Shown here: piece after piece, positions 8,547-17,722 of the stretch
How positions within the stretch are numbered: the stretch's first letter is position 1
Layout of the letters: each line of letters begins with the position of its first letter
Assembly (NCBI RefSeq): GCF_017315725.1
Contig: NZ_JAFLRG010000002.1
Span: 1,240,001-1,304,000 of the forward strand
Direction of reading: 5' to 3'
DNA from: Trinickia acidisoli
Lineage (GTDB): Bacteria; Pseudomonadota; Gammaproteobacteria; Burkholderiales; Burkholderiaceae
DNA length: 64,000 nt
The notes under the pieces: generated by a model
The model's input: only the letters and a program-made list of their open reading frames with translations
Database searches by the model: none
Told to the model about the DNA's origin: nothing
Program-made: the position numbers and the translations under genes

Positions 8547-9893
8547 ATGGGTCGCCGTTCACACACACGCGCCCTGTCCATCTGGGCCAACGGCGAACGC
8601 GTCGGCACTTGGATTCTTCCGGCAAACGGTGCGATGGAATTGCGCTACACCGAAAGTTGGAAGCAATCGGCCGTAGGCCGGCCGCTGTCTCTTTCCCTGC
8701 CTTTCGGCGTCGACGATCTTCCCTTAAGAGGGGAGCGCGTGGAAAACTATTTCGACAATCTGCTACCCGACAGCCCCGATATTCGCAAACGGATCGCGGC
8801 ACGCTTCAAGACACAAACCCTGGAAGCATTCGATCTGCTCAAAGCCATCGGGCGCGACTGCGTGGGCGCCGTGCAGTTGCTCGACGAAGACGAAACGCCG
8901 AGCAACGTCGATCGGATCGAAGGCACACCGTTGTCCGCCGACGATATCGAACGCATCTTGCAACGCATGCTGGGCAGCGAGCCGATTTGGCCCACCGACG
9001 ACGAGGACGATTTCCGCATTTCACTGGCTGGCGCGCAGGAGAAAACCGCCCTCCTGTATCGAGACGGTCAGTGGCTCCTACCGCGCGGCGCCACGCCGAC
9101 GACGCATATTCTGAAGCTCCCGCTCGGACTGCTAGGTCGAAAGAAGGTGGACTTCCAGATCTCCGTCGAAAACGAATGGCTGTGTCTCGCCGTTCTCGAC
9201 GCATACGGCTTGCCCGTGCCGAAAGCCGACGTCATGACGTTCGGCTCGCAGAAGGTATTGTGCGTCGAGCGATTCGATCGCACATACGGCCGCAATGGTG
9301 CGTTGCTGCGCTTGCCTCAAGAGGACTTTTGCCAAGCGCTCGGCGTCTCCCCACATCGCAAGTACGAAGCGCATGGCGGCCCAGGCATACGCGAGATCGC
9401 AGGCATCCTGCAACAGTCCCAGCGCGCCTCCGAAGACATCTCCAACTTCCTGCGTGCGCACATCCTCTACTGGATGCTTGCGGCGCCGGATGGCCATGCC
9501 AAGAACTTCAGCCTCCGGCTGCTGCCGGGCGGCCGCTTCCAAATGACGCCGCTCTACGACGTCATGTCGATTTGGCCCGTGGAAGGCGACGGCGGCAATC
9601 AATGGTCATGGCACAAAGCCTCGCTTGCCATGGCCGTTTGGGGCACCGGCAGGCACTACCGGATGCGCGACATCAAGCGCAGCCACTTCAACCAAACGGC
9701 CCGCCTCTGTCGCTACGGTCCCAATGCAGAGCCGCTCATCGCGGAAATTCTGCAGCGCACGCCGCAAGTGATCGAATCCGTCTCGGGCGCGCTGCCACCG
9801 CGTTTTCCCGAGAGAGTGGCCGAGCGAATCTTCAACGGCCTGCGCGAAGCGGCCGAGCGCCTGCAATCGATGGAGCCCGCGCAAGGGGATTAG
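8547..9893 (+). CDS. hipA: HipA serine/threonine kinase toxin
   Basis: The 448-residue protein aligns along its whole length with E. coli HipA, which phosphorylates glutamyl-tRNA synthetase and induces dormancy. Visible hallmarks are the activation-loop segment ISLAGAQEKTALL with Ser159 at the autophosphorylation position, the catalytic-loop motif APDGHAKNFS with Asp315, and the metal-binding PLYDVMS with Asp338. RLPQEDFCQALG and KYEAHGGPGI are also conserved. All key residues are present, so the toxin should be active. It lies 3 bp after hipB. The target specificity is inferred from family resemblance. Confidence 0.94.
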   Translation: MGRRSHTRALSIWANGERVGTWILPANGAMELRYTESWKQSAVGRPLSLSLPFGVDDLPLRGERVENYFDNLLPDSPDIRKRIAARFKTQTLEAFDLLKAIGRDCVGAVQLLDEDETPSNVDRIEGTPLSADDIERILQRMLGSEPIWPTDDEDDFRISLAGAQEKTALLYRDGQWLLPRGATPTTHILKLPLGLLGRKKVDFQISVENEWLCLAVLDAYGLPVPKADVMTFGSQKVLCVERFDRTYGRNGALLRLPQEDFCQALGVSPHRKYEAHGGPGIREIAGILQQSQRASEDISNFLRAHILYWMLAAPDGHAKNFSLRLLPGGRFQMTPLYDVMSIWPVEGDGGNQWSWHKASLAMAVWGTGRHYRMRDIKRSHFNQTARLCRYGPNAEPLIAEILQRTPQVIESVSGALPPRFPERVAERIFNGLREAAERLQSMEPAQGD

Positions 9894-10121
9894 GACGTCT
9901 CGCGTATTGCCTATCGGACTGCCTATTTGCAATTTTTTGCACTTTTTTCGTGTCATTCGCAAATCCGATGTTGCAAAATGCCGCGGCGCTGCACGCAAGG
10001 CGCCGCGAGCGATCCGCTTGATGAAAGCGGCCGCCCAAGGCGTATTTCGTGCTGGGCGAGAGCAATAAGCGACAGCAATAACGATCGCAATCGCAAGGGT
10101 AAGAACGAAGAGGCAGGGAAC

Positions 10122-10655
10122 ATGCAATACACCATGCACCGGTTTGCGGTCGCCGTGATCGCCGCAGTGGCCATCGCCAATCTGAACGGCTGCAGTTCGT
10201 TGTACACCGAAAGCGCTACGGCGGGCGCCGGTATCGGCGGCGCGGCGGTCGCAGCCAAAGTCACGCGCAACGCCGCCGTCGCGACCGGTATCGGCTTGGG
10301 TGCCGTGGCGGCCGCGAAAGCGGGCGTGCAGTACACGGAACGCGTCGTGCACACGCATACCCAGGACTCGATCGCAACCGCGGCGGGGCCGCTGGCGATC
10401 GGCGCGGTCGCGCCGTGGGCCATCAAGCACTCGGTACCGATCGAGGACAACGAGCACGGCCGCGTGACGGTGAGCCGCGCGATCAGCACCGGCGCGCTCG
10501 ATTGCAAGGAAATCGTCTTTTCCGTCGATGAAGACGCGACGAAGAAGAAGCCTGCGTCGAGCGCGTTCTATGTCGCTTCGATCTGCCGCGACGGCAATGC
10601 GTGGAAATGGGCCTCGGCCGAACCCGCGACCGAACGCTGGGGCGCGCTCCAATGA
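10122..10655 (+). CDS. Small lipoprotein, first of a tandem paralogous pair
   Basis: This 177-residue protein of unknown function begins with a lipoprotein signal (MQYTMHRFAVAVIAAVAIAN with lipobox LNGC). A Gly/Ala-rich segment (about residues 32-70) resembles glycine-zipper membrane motifs. The conserved C-terminal half includes PWAIKHSVPIEDNEHGRVTVSRA, a Cys (ALDCKEIVFSV), and the ending WKWASAEPATERWGALQ. The same pattern recurs in the next gene. The stop overlaps the start of that gene as ATGA, so both are translated together. I do not recognise a named family. The region upstream (9894-10121) holds nothing I can identify beyond AT-rich stretches. Confidence 0.85.
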   Translation: MQYTMHRFAVAVIAAVAIANLNGCSSLYTESATAGAGIGGAAVAAKVTRNAAVATGIGLGAVAAAKAGVQYTERVVHTHTQDSIATAAGPLAIGAVAPWAIKHSVPIEDNEHGRVTVSRAISTGALDCKEIVFSVDEDATKKKPASSAFYVASICRDGNAWKWASAEPATERWGALQ

Positions 10656-11155
10656 GCGCGCGCCTCGTATTGGTCGCGCTCGTCTGCGCGGGCGTGAGCG
10701 CCGCGATGAGCGGCTGTGCGTCGATTGGGGCGGCGAGCGGCGCGGTCGCCGGCGTGGCGACAGGCGCGGTCACCGCGAACCCGGCGGTTGGGATCGGCGT
10801 CGGCATCGCCGTGCAAGCCGCGACCGATGAAGCCGTGAACCGCTACATGCGCGTCATGCATCAGGAGCAGCAGGATGCGATTGCCTCACTGGTTGGCGAC
10901 CTGCCGGTCGGCGGGTCGCAACCGTGGCGGGTCAAGCATAGACTGCCGATCGAAAACGGGCACGGCGAAGTGCGGGTGACGCGCGCATTCGACACCGCGC
11001 TGGCGAGCTGTAAGGAGTTCGCGTTCTCGGTCGTCGACGGCGACAAGCCGGATGCGACGGCCGACTGGTTTACCGCGAGTGCCTGCCGGCAGGGCACGGT
11101 GTGGAAGTGGGCATCGGCGGAACCGGCGGTCGAGCGCTGGGGGACATTGCAGTAG
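10652..11155 (+). CDS. Small lipoprotein, second of a tandem paralogous pair
   Basis: The 167-residue product has a signal peptide with lipobox MSGC (MSARLVLVALVCAGVSAAMSGC) and a Gly/Ala/Val-rich stretch (GAVAGVATGAVTANPAVGIGVGIAV). Its C-terminal domain is clearly homologous to that of the preceding gene: PWRVKHRLPIENGHGEVRVTRA, SCKEFAFSV and WKWASAEPAVERWGTLQ. The pair looks like an old tandem duplication. The start codon overlaps the upstream stop by 4 bp. The function is unknown; an envelope location is inferred from the lipobox. Confidence 0.85.
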   Translation: MSARLVLVALVCAGVSAAMSGCASIGAASGAVAGVATGAVTANPAVGIGVGIAVQAATDEAVNRYMRVMHQEQQDAIASLVGDLPVGGSQPWRVKHRLPIENGHGEVRVTRAFDTALASCKEFAFSVVDGDKPDATADWFTASACRQGTVWKWASAEPAVERWGTLQ

Positions 11156-11391
11156 CTATCGAGTGCCGTCCTCGCTATCCGCTTCGCTCTCACTCAGCAT
11201 CGAAGCGATAAAGTTAGGATCCCTAAGTATCCACTTGCATTGCGTGACGCTTCCGCCGCACAAAGTCTTGACGGGTGGGCCGAAGCTGGGCGCAGCGTTG
11301 AGCCTCCCTTCCGATTGGCTGAAAATATTGGCCACACCCGCATAATGCGGCATACACCGATATCGTGTCGGGTCCGATACAAGGAGCCGAT

Positions 11392-11760
11392 ATGCCTCTT
11401 GCATCATGCACGTATAGATTGAACGGTGAGCAACGCTCGACGCTCACCTGCGACGGACGCTCGTTCATCGCTTTCTCCGGCAATGCCGATGACGTGAACT
11501 CGCCTACGGCCATCGCACATGTCGATTCGGGCCCGTTGCCCACCGGACGGTACTACATCGACGACGAAACGTATATCGACGGCGTAAGACGCGGCAACTT
11601 CAGGTTGCACCCGATCGGTAGCGGCCGCATCAGCAAGGGATGCATTACGCTTGTAAGCGCCACTTCATTCGCACAGTTGAGCGCATATCTCCGAGGCGGC
11701 AAAGTCGCATACATTCCGGGCACACGCATTCGCTGTTACGGCGTCGTGGAGGTTCTATGA
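11392..11760 (+). CDS. DUF2778 / Tlde1-like peptidoglycan amidase effector candidate
   Basis: The 122-residue protein matches the DUF2778 family, whose studied member Tlde1 is a type VI secretion effector with L,D-carboxypeptidase/transpeptidase-exchange activity on peptidoglycan tetrapeptides. The catalytic arrangement is visible: FRLHPIGSGRISKGCITL, with His73 and Cys84 in an SxGC context. The N-terminal ASCTYRLNGE and SGPLPTGRYYI are also typical. It has no signal peptide, as expected of a T6SS cargo. The ATG at 11392 has an AAGGAG site at 11381-11386. It overlaps the next gene by ATGA. No T6SS genes are in this window. Confidence 0.82.
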   Translation: MPLASCTYRLNGEQRSTLTCDGRSFIAFSGNADDVNSPTAIAHVDSGPLPTGRYYIDDETYIDGVRRGNFRLHPIGSGRISKGCITLVSATSFAQLSAYLRGGKVAYIPGTRIRCYGVVEVL

Positions 11761-12014
11761 CCACTGTCTTGAAATTGCTTTTCATCATCGCGCTATCCAC
11801 TGCTTTGTGTCGCTTGGTCTACGCGTCCGACGCATTCTCGGCGTGGATCAACAGCACGAGCGGCGTTCACTTTTTTGCGCCGCTTAGTCGTGGGCTCGGG
11901 TCGATCGGGCCGGAAGATGACGAAAACATCCTGCTCGCCGTCGCTCTCGGTCTTTGCTCGTTGCCATCGACGCTAGCCGTTCTGAGCGATCAGGCACTGG
12001 TACGAAAACGCTGA
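11757..12014 (+). CDS. Small membrane protein, probable immunity partner of the DUF2778 protein
   Basis: This 85-residue protein overlaps the DUF2778 gene by 4 bp (ATGA). It has an N-terminal hydrophobic segment (VLKLLFIIALSTALCRLVYA), a short polar loop, and a second hydrophobic segment (ILLAVALGLCSLPSTLAVL). It therefore looks membrane-embedded or exported, as expected for a protein protecting against a periplasmic peptidoglycan enzyme. I cannot assign a named family. The immunity role is inferred from the overlap, size and membrane topology. Confidence 0.65.
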   Translation: MTTVLKLLFIIALSTALCRLVYASDAFSAWINSTSGVHFFAPLSRGLGSIGPEDDENILLAVALGLCSLPSTLAVLSDQALVRKR

Positions 12015-12046
12015 TAAATGGAGATTGCTCGACACACGGGCGATGC

Positions 12047-13021
12047 CTATCCCGCCCGCAACCCACGCTCGGCCAACCAAGCCTGATTGAACAGCCGCGC
12101 GAAATACAAACTGCCGCGATCGCATAGCAGCGTCACGATCGTATGCCCCGGCCCTATCTCGCGCGCAAGCTGCACGGCCGCCGCCACGTTGATTCCCGTC
12201 GAGCCACCGACATACAACCCCTCTTCACGCAATAGCCGATAGACCATCGTCACGCAGGTCTGATCGTCGATACGCAGGGCATCGTCGATCGGCGTGCCTT
12301 CCAGATTGGCCGTCACGCGGCTCGAGCCGATCCCCTCCGTGATGGAATTGCCCTCGGCCTTGATTTCACCGGTTTTGACGAAGCCGTATAACCCACTGCC
12401 GTTTGGATCGGCCAGCACGATCTTGACCGCATCGTTGCGCTCCTTCAGAAAACGCGCCACACCCGCCAGCGTCCCGCCCGTGCCCGTCGCACAAACGAAC
12501 GCATCGATCTTGCCGTCGGTATCGCGCCAGATCTCCGGACCCGTGGTTTCATAGTGCGCCTGACGATTGACGACGTTGTCGAACTGGTTCGCCCAAATGG
12601 CGTTTTCGGTCTGTTCCGCCAGTCTGCCCGCGATCTTCTGATAATTGTCGGGATCTTTGTAAGGCTTGGCCGGCACGGGTAGAACCTGCGCCCCGAGCAC
12701 GCGTAGCAGGTCCATCTTTTCCTGCGATTGCGTTTCGGGAATCACGATCACGCAGCGATAGCCGCGTGCGGCACAAAGGTGCGCAAGACCGATGCCCGTG
12801 TTGCCGGCGGTCCCCTCCACAACGGTGCCGCCAGGCTTGAGCGCGCCACGGCGCTCGGCATCGCGAATGATGTAGAGCGCGGCGCGATCCTTGACCGACC
12901 CGCCAGGATTCATGAACTCGGCTTTGCCGAATATCTCGCAACCCGTTTCCTCGCTCAGACGAGCGAGCCGAATCAGCGGCGTGCCGCCGATCGCACCGAT
13001 GAAGCCATCGCACCGAGGCAT
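12047..13021 (-). CDS. Cysteine synthase-like PLP-dependent enzyme
   Basis: The 324-residue protein is a fold-type II PLP enzyme of the cysteine synthase/cystathionine beta-synthase family. The PLP lysine motif is NPGGSVKDR, the substrate loop is EGTAGNTGIG, and the phosphate-binding glycine loop is CATGTGGTLAG. The start at 13021 has a GAGGAGGGTG ribosome site; upstream codons are not family-like. It follows liuD in the same orientation after 137 bp and may be part of the liu transcript or a separate gene. O-acetylserine sulfhydrylase is the likeliest activity, but related ammonia-lyase or cystathionine activities cannot be excluded. Confidence 0.85.
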   Translation of the reverse strand: MPRCDGFIGAIGGTPLIRLARLSEETGCEIFGKAEFMNPGGSVKDRAALYIIRDAERRGALKPGGTVVEGTAGNTGIGLAHLCAARGYRCVIVIPETQSQEKMDLLRVLGAQVLPVPAKPYKDPDNYQKIAGRLAEQTENAIWANQFDNVVNRQAHYETTGPEIWRDTDGKIDAFVCATGTGGTLAGVARFLKERNDAVKIVLADPNGSGLYGFVKTGEIKAEGNSITEGIGSSRVTANLEGTPIDDALRIDDQTCVTMVYRLLREEGLYVGGSTGINVAAAVQLAREIGPGHTIVTLLCDRGSLYFARLFNQAWLAERGLRAG

Positions 13022-13158
13022 GACACCCTCCTCACCGAAGACAGGATGCAAACGCTTCCAGCATAGGCCACGCGACGAGGCATTGCGATGCTTCGATTGC
13101 GGCACCGCGCGGATGAGCGGCCCGCGATGAGCCGCGCCGCTTACTTCATCCTTACGAC

Positions 13159-15165
13159 TTACTGCGCTTCCATGACGAGCAACTGCGCACCGTCGGCCAC
13201 TTGATCGCCGACGCCGTAGAGCACTTCGGCCACCTTCCCCGCCGTAGGCGCGCCAATCGTATGCTCCATCTTCATCGCTTCCATCACGATCAGCGGCGCG
13301 CCTTTTTCCACGACGGCACCCGGCTCAACGAGCACCGCGATCACCTTGCCCGGCATCGGCGCGGTCAGTCGTCCTTCGCCATGCTCGGCATCGGCCGCAT
13401 GTGCAAGCAGGTTCTGCCACTCGAACGCGAGCGCCGAGCCTTGGCAGAAAACGTGAAAGACGTCGCCGTCGGCAAACACGCGCCCCGTCACGCGCGCCTC
13501 TCCGAGACGCGCACCGAACGTATGCGGCTCGCTGCCGCGCCACCAGTCGAACGATTCGGCCACACCATCGTGCTCGAGCGTGCGCGAGTCGCCCTCACGC
13601 GCATAGACGACCTTGAACGCGCTTTCGCTTTCCGTGTCGCGCCATTCGATCGTTTGCCGATAGCTACCGTTCAAACGCCAATGCGACAACGCATCCCACG
13701 GCGATGCGGCCTGCGCGACGCCGCTTTCACGCATCAGCAACGCGCCGCATGCGAGCGCCAGCGCTTCTTTGAAGGGCTTGTCGACCGATGCGAACAGTTC
13801 GTCGTGGTGGCGTTCGATGAGGCCCGTATCCAATTCGGCCGTCGAGAACGGCTTGCTTTCGACGATACGCCGCAGAAATGCGACGTTCGTTTGCGGGCCG
13901 ACGGCTTCGCAGCCTTGCAGTGCGCGGCTCAAACGCGCGAGCGCCTCTTCGCGATTGGCGCCGTGAACGATCAGCTTCGCGATCATCGGATCGTAAAACG
14001 GCGTGATCGTATCGCCCTCGCGCACGCCGCTGTCGATGCGCACGGGCGCGCGCGAGGGTGCGCCGATCGTGAACTCGACGGCTGCCGGCATGCGCAGATA
14101 CTCGAGCGTACCTGTCGAGGGCAAAAACCCGCGAGCCGGATTCTCGGCATAGACGCGCGCCTCGATCGCATGACCGTCGATACGCAACTCGTCCTGGCGC
14201 AACGGCAGTGGGTCGCCCGCCGCTACGCGCAACTGCCATTCGACGAGGTCCTGCCCGGTGATCATCTCCGTGACCGGATGCTCCACTTGCAGCCGCGTGT
14301 TCATCTCCATGAAGTAGAACGCGCTATCGGTCATGATGAATTCGACCGTGCCGGCGCCGACATACGAGACCGCGCGCGCCGCCGCGACGGCGGCCTCGCC
14401 CATCGCGCGGCGCACGTCGTCCGACAAGCCAGGGGCGGGCGCCTCTTCGAGCACCTTCTGATGACGGCGCTGCACCGAGCAATCGCGGTCGAACAAATAG
14501 ACGGCGCCGCCGTGCTGATCGGCGAACACCTGCACTTCGACGTGACGCGGACGCGTCAGATATTTTTCGATCAGCACGCGATCGTTGCCGAAGCTGCTGG
14601 CGGCCTCGCGTTTGCACGAGGCCAGCGCTTGCGCGAAATCTTCACCCTTCTCCACGACGCGCATGCCCTTACCGCCGCCGCCCGCGCTCGCTTTGAGTAG
14701 AACGGGATAGCCGATGGCATCGGCTTCGCGCTGCAATAGTTCGGACTCCTGATCATCGCCGTGGTATCCGGGTACGAGCGGCACGGCTGCCGCCTGCATC
14801 AGCGCTTTCGCCGCGGCCTTCGATCCCATCGCGGCGATAGCCGAGACGGGCGGCCCGATGAACACGAGCCCCGCCGCCTCGCAGGCTTGCGCGAATGCTT
14901 CGTTCTCCGAAAGAAATCCGTAGCCCGGATGCACGGCCTGGGCACCCGTGCGCAACGCGGCGTCGATGATGCGCTCGATGCGCAAGTAGCTCTCGCTCGC
15001 GGCCGCACCGCCGATATGAACCGCTTCGTCGCAAGCGGCAACGTGCTTGGCATTCGCATCGGCATCGGAATACACCGCGACGCTTGCGATCCCGAGCCGC
15101 TTGCACGTTGCCGCCACGCGGCAAGCGATCTCGCCGCGGTTCGCAATCAAAATCTTGTTGAACAT
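13159..15165 (-). CDS. liuD: 3-methylcrotonyl-CoA carboxylase biotin-containing alpha subunit
   Basis: The 668-residue protein has the order biotin carboxylase (about 1-450, beginning MFNKILIANRGEIACRVAATCKRLGI, with the ATP-grasp loop KASAGGGGKGMR), a BT linker domain, and a C-terminal biotinyl domain with VMEAMKMEH in which Lys632 is biotinylated. It carboxylates biotin for the LiuB subunit, turning 3-methylcrotonyl-CoA into 3-methylglutaconyl-CoA in leucine degradation. Gene order liuA-liuB-liuC-liuD separates it from acetyl-, propionyl- or geranyl-CoA carboxylase subunits. Confidence 0.95.
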   Translation of the reverse strand: MFNKILIANRGEIACRVAATCKRLGIASVAVYSDADANAKHVAACDEAVHIGGAAASESYLRIERIIDAALRTGAQAVHPGYGFLSENEAFAQACEAAGLVFIGPPVSAIAAMGSKAAAKALMQAAAVPLVPGYHGDDQESELLQREADAIGYPVLLKASAGGGGKGMRVVEKGEDFAQALASCKREAASSFGNDRVLIEKYLTRPRHVEVQVFADQHGGAVYLFDRDCSVQRRHQKVLEEAPAPGLSDDVRRAMGEAAVAAARAVSYVGAGTVEFIMTDSAFYFMEMNTRLQVEHPVTEMITGQDLVEWQLRVAAGDPLPLRQDELRIDGHAIEARVYAENPARGFLPSTGTLEYLRMPAAVEFTIGAPSRAPVRIDSGVREGDTITPFYDPMIAKLIVHGANREEALARLSRALQGCEAVGPQTNVAFLRRIVESKPFSTAELDTGLIERHHDELFASVDKPFKEALALACGALLMRESGVAQAASPWDALSHWRLNGSYRQTIEWRDTESESAFKVVYAREGDSRTLEHDGVAESFDWWRGSEPHTFGARLGEARVTGRVFADGDVFHVFCQGSALAFEWQNLLAHAADAEHGEGRLTAPMPGKVIAVLVEPGAVVEKGAPLIVMEAMKMEHTIGAPTAGKVAEVLYGVGDQVADGAQLLVMEAQ

Positions 15166-15239
15166 GGAAAGTCTCGCAATGAGGCGGCTATCGGTTGCGT
15201 ATCGGTTGCGTATCGATTACGGCTACGTACTAGTTGCGG

Positions 15240-16025
15240 TCAATCGCGCCAGGCCGGCGCGCGCTTTTCGAGGAAGGACGCCACACCTTCGCGCCCTTCC
15301 GCGCTCGCGCGGATGCGTGCGATGCGGCGAGCGGTATCGTCGATCAACGCTTCATCGAGCGCATGCCCTGCTACGTCTTGCACGAGCCGTTTCGATTCGC
15401 GCACGGCCTGCGGGCCGTTCGCGCACAGCGCCGCGGTGATCTTCTGGACGGTGCTATCGAGTGCATCGGGAGCCACCATCTCGTGCACGAGCCCAAGGCG
15501 CTGTGCCGTCGCGCAATCGAACGGTTCGGCCGTCGCGAAGTAGCGCCGCGAGGCGCGCTCGCCAAGCGCACGCACGACGTACGGCGCGATGGTCGCGGCA
15601 ATGAGGCCGAGCCGTGCTTCGGAGAGACAGAAGCGCGCGCTGTCGACGGCCACGACGATATCGCTGACCGCGACCAGGCCCACGCCGCCCGCATAGGCGT
15701 CGCCCGATACGCGAGCGACGACGGGCTTGCCCGCCCGATAGATGGCCGACAGCATATCGGCCAGGCGCCGTGCGTCGACACGGTTCTCCTCGTCGGAGAA
15801 CGCCGCCATCTTCTTCATCCAGTTCAGATCGGCCCCGGCACAAAACGCAGGACCCTGGGCGGCGAGCACGATCGCGCGAATGTCTTCGCGCGCTTCGAGT
15901 TGGCCGAATGCGTCGGTCAGCTCGGCGATCGTCGTCTCGTTGAACGCGTTGCGCACGTCGGGGCGATTGAGCGTAATGGTCGCCACGTGCCCGGCGAACG
16001 AGCATTCCAGCATGCTGTATTGCAT
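15240..16025 (-). CDS. liuC: Methylglutaconyl-CoA hydratase (enoyl-CoA hydratase family)
   Basis: The 261-residue crotonase-fold protein has the oxyanion-hole segments GPAFCAGADLNWMKKM and VSGDAYAGGVGLVAVSDIVVA. The NWMKKM motif after the first oxyanion loop is typical of AUH/LiuC enzymes. It hydrates 3-methylglutaconyl-CoA to HMG-CoA. The start at 16025 lies 29 bp after liuB. The reading frame continues open to 16577 across liuB, but that extension is antisense-frame noise. It sits between liuB and liuD in the leucine operon. Confidence 0.93.
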   Translation of the reverse strand: MQYSMLECSFAGHVATITLNRPDVRNAFNETTIAELTDAFGQLEAREDIRAIVLAAQGPAFCAGADLNWMKKMAAFSDEENRVDARRLADMLSAIYRAGKPVVARVSGDAYAGGVGLVAVSDIVVAVDSARFCLSEARLGLIAATIAPYVVRALGERASRRYFATAEPFDCATAQRLGLVHEMVAPDALDSTVQKITAALCANGPQAVRESKRLVQDVAGHALDEALIDDTARRIARIRASAEGREGVASFLEKRAPAWRD

Positions 16026-16054
16026 CGATTGTCTCCAGTCGACCGGACCGTGCA

Positions 16055-17662
16055 TCACATTCTGAATACGCCGAAGCGCGTGTCTTCGATCGGCGCGTTC
16101 ATGGCTGCCGAGAGCCCAAGCCCCAGCACGTCGCGCGTCTGAGCCGGGTCGATGACGCCGTCGTCCCAAAGGCGCGCGCTCGCATAGTACGGGTGCCCCT
16201 GATGCTCGTATTGATCGCGAATCGGCTTCTTGAACGCCTCTTCCTCCTCGGCGCTCCAAGCGCCGCCCTTCGCTTCGATGCCGTCGCGCTTGACCGTGGC
16301 CAGCACCGACGCGGCCTGCTCGCCGCCCATCACGGAGATGCGCGCATTCGGCCACATCCAGAGGAAGCGTGGCGAGTAGGCCCGGCCGCACATGCCGTAA
16401 TTGCCGGCACCGAACGAGCCGCCGATGATGACCGTAAACTTCGGCACCTTCGCGGTGGCGACGGCCGTCACCATCTTCGCACCGTGGCGCGCAATGCCTT
16501 CGTTCTCGTACTTGCGGCCCACCATGAAGCCCGTGATGTTCTGCAAGAACACGAGCGGAATCTTGCGCTGGGCGCACAGTTCGATGAAATGCGCGCCCTT
16601 CACCGCCGATTCGGAGAACAAGATGCCGTTGTTCGCCACGATCCCGACCGGGTGGCCCCAGATATGCGCGAAGCCGGTGACGAGCGTGGTGCCGAAACGC
16701 GCCTTGAATTCGTCGAACTCGGAATCGTCGACGATACGCGCGATGACTTCGCGCACGTCGAACGGCTTGCGCGTATCGACGGGAATCACGCCATAAAGGC
16801 TTTGGGCATCGTAGCGCGGCGGCTTCGGCTCGCGCATCACGACGCCCGGCTGCTTCGTGCGATTGAGCTTGCCGACGATGCCGCGCGCCAACGCGAGCGC
16901 ATGCGCGTCGTTCTGCGCGAGATGATCGACCACGCCCGACAGCCGCGTATGAACGTCGCCGCCGCCCAGATCTTCAGCGCTGACTTCCTCGCCCGTCGCG
17001 GCCTTCACGAGCGGCGGACCGCCCAAAAAGATCGTGCCTTGGTTCTTGACGATGATCGACTCGTCGCTCATCGCGGGCACGTAGGCGCCGCCGGCCGTGC
17101 ACGAACCCATGACGACGGCGATCTGCGCGATGCCCGCGGCCGACATGTTCGCTTGATTGAAGAAGATGCGGCCGAAGTGATCGCGATCGGGAAAAACATC
17201 GTCTTGATTCGGCAGGTTCGCACCGCCCGAATCGACGAGATAGACGCAAGGCAATCGGTTCTCCGCGGCGATCTCTTGCGCGCGCACGTGCTTCTTGACC
17301 GTCATCGGATAGTAAGTGCCGCCCTTGACCGTCGCATCGTTGCAGACGATCACGCATTCTTGCCCGGCGATGCGCCCGATGCCCGTGATGACGCCGGCGC
17401 CCGGCGCCGCGTCGTGATACATCCCGAACGCGGCGAGCTGCGAGAATTCGAGAAACGGCGTGCCCGGATCGAGCAATTGCGCGATGCGATCGCGCGGCAG
17501 CAGCTTGCCGCGCGAGATGTGCTTATCGCGCGCGGCTTGACCGCCGCCGAGCGCCAGGTGGGCCACCTTAGCCCGCAGGTCGGCGACGATCGCGTCGAGC
17601 GCGGCGGCGTTCGCTCGAAAATCTTCCGAGCGCGGGTTCAATTTGCTTTCGATGATCGGCAT
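16055..17662 (-). CDS. liuB: 3-methylcrotonyl-CoA carboxylase carboxyltransferase (beta) subunit
   Basis: The 535-residue protein is a carboxyltransferase of the MCC beta type. It starts MPIIESKLNPRSEDFRANAAAL, with CVYLVDSGGANLPNQDDVFPDRDHFGRIFFNQANMSA and GSFGAGNYGMCGRAYSPRFLWMWPNARISVMGG as diagnostic stretches. It transfers carboxyl from biotin on LiuD to 3-methylcrotonyl-CoA. Length and motifs are full. It lies 60 bp after liuA and 29 bp before liuC in the same transcript. Confidence 0.95.
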   Translation of the reverse strand: MPIIESKLNPRSEDFRANAAALDAIVADLRAKVAHLALGGGQAARDKHISRGKLLPRDRIAQLLDPGTPFLEFSQLAAFGMYHDAAPGAGVITGIGRIAGQECVIVCNDATVKGGTYYPMTVKKHVRAQEIAAENRLPCVYLVDSGGANLPNQDDVFPDRDHFGRIFFNQANMSAAGIAQIAVVMGSCTAGGAYVPAMSDESIIVKNQGTIFLGGPPLVKAATGEEVSAEDLGGGDVHTRLSGVVDHLAQNDAHALALARGIVGKLNRTKQPGVVMREPKPPRYDAQSLYGVIPVDTRKPFDVREVIARIVDDSEFDEFKARFGTTLVTGFAHIWGHPVGIVANNGILFSESAVKGAHFIELCAQRKIPLVFLQNITGFMVGRKYENEGIARHGAKMVTAVATAKVPKFTVIIGGSFGAGNYGMCGRAYSPRFLWMWPNARISVMGGEQAASVLATVKRDGIEAKGGAWSAEEEEAFKKPIRDQYEHQGHPYYASARLWDDGVIDPAQTRDVLGLGLSAAMNAPIEDTRFGVFRM

Positions 17663-17722
17663 AAGACTCGATGCTCCGTCTCGCGGCGTTCGTCTTGAAG
17701 ATGTCTTGAAGATGGCTCGGCG

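Noticed and set aside
8100..12014. Genomic island or prophage around hipBA and the DUF2778 pair
   Set aside because: Toxin-like genes cluster here, but I found no integrase, transposase, tRNA, direct-repeat boundary or clear base-composition shift apart from the AT-rich hip operators.
13201..14700. Long open frame antisense to liuD
   Set aside because: High-GC codon bias opens long frames opposite real genes. This one is Arg/His-rich, has no recognisable domain, and lies fully under a clear biotin carboxylase. The same applies to long antisense frames at 4627-5796, 16193-17698, 17939-19012, 30771-32213 and 47358-48851.
16026..16577. Extension of the liuC frame upstream through liuB
   Set aside because: It overlaps the strongly conserved liuB coding sequence in another frame, and the protein becomes crotonase-like only from 16025.
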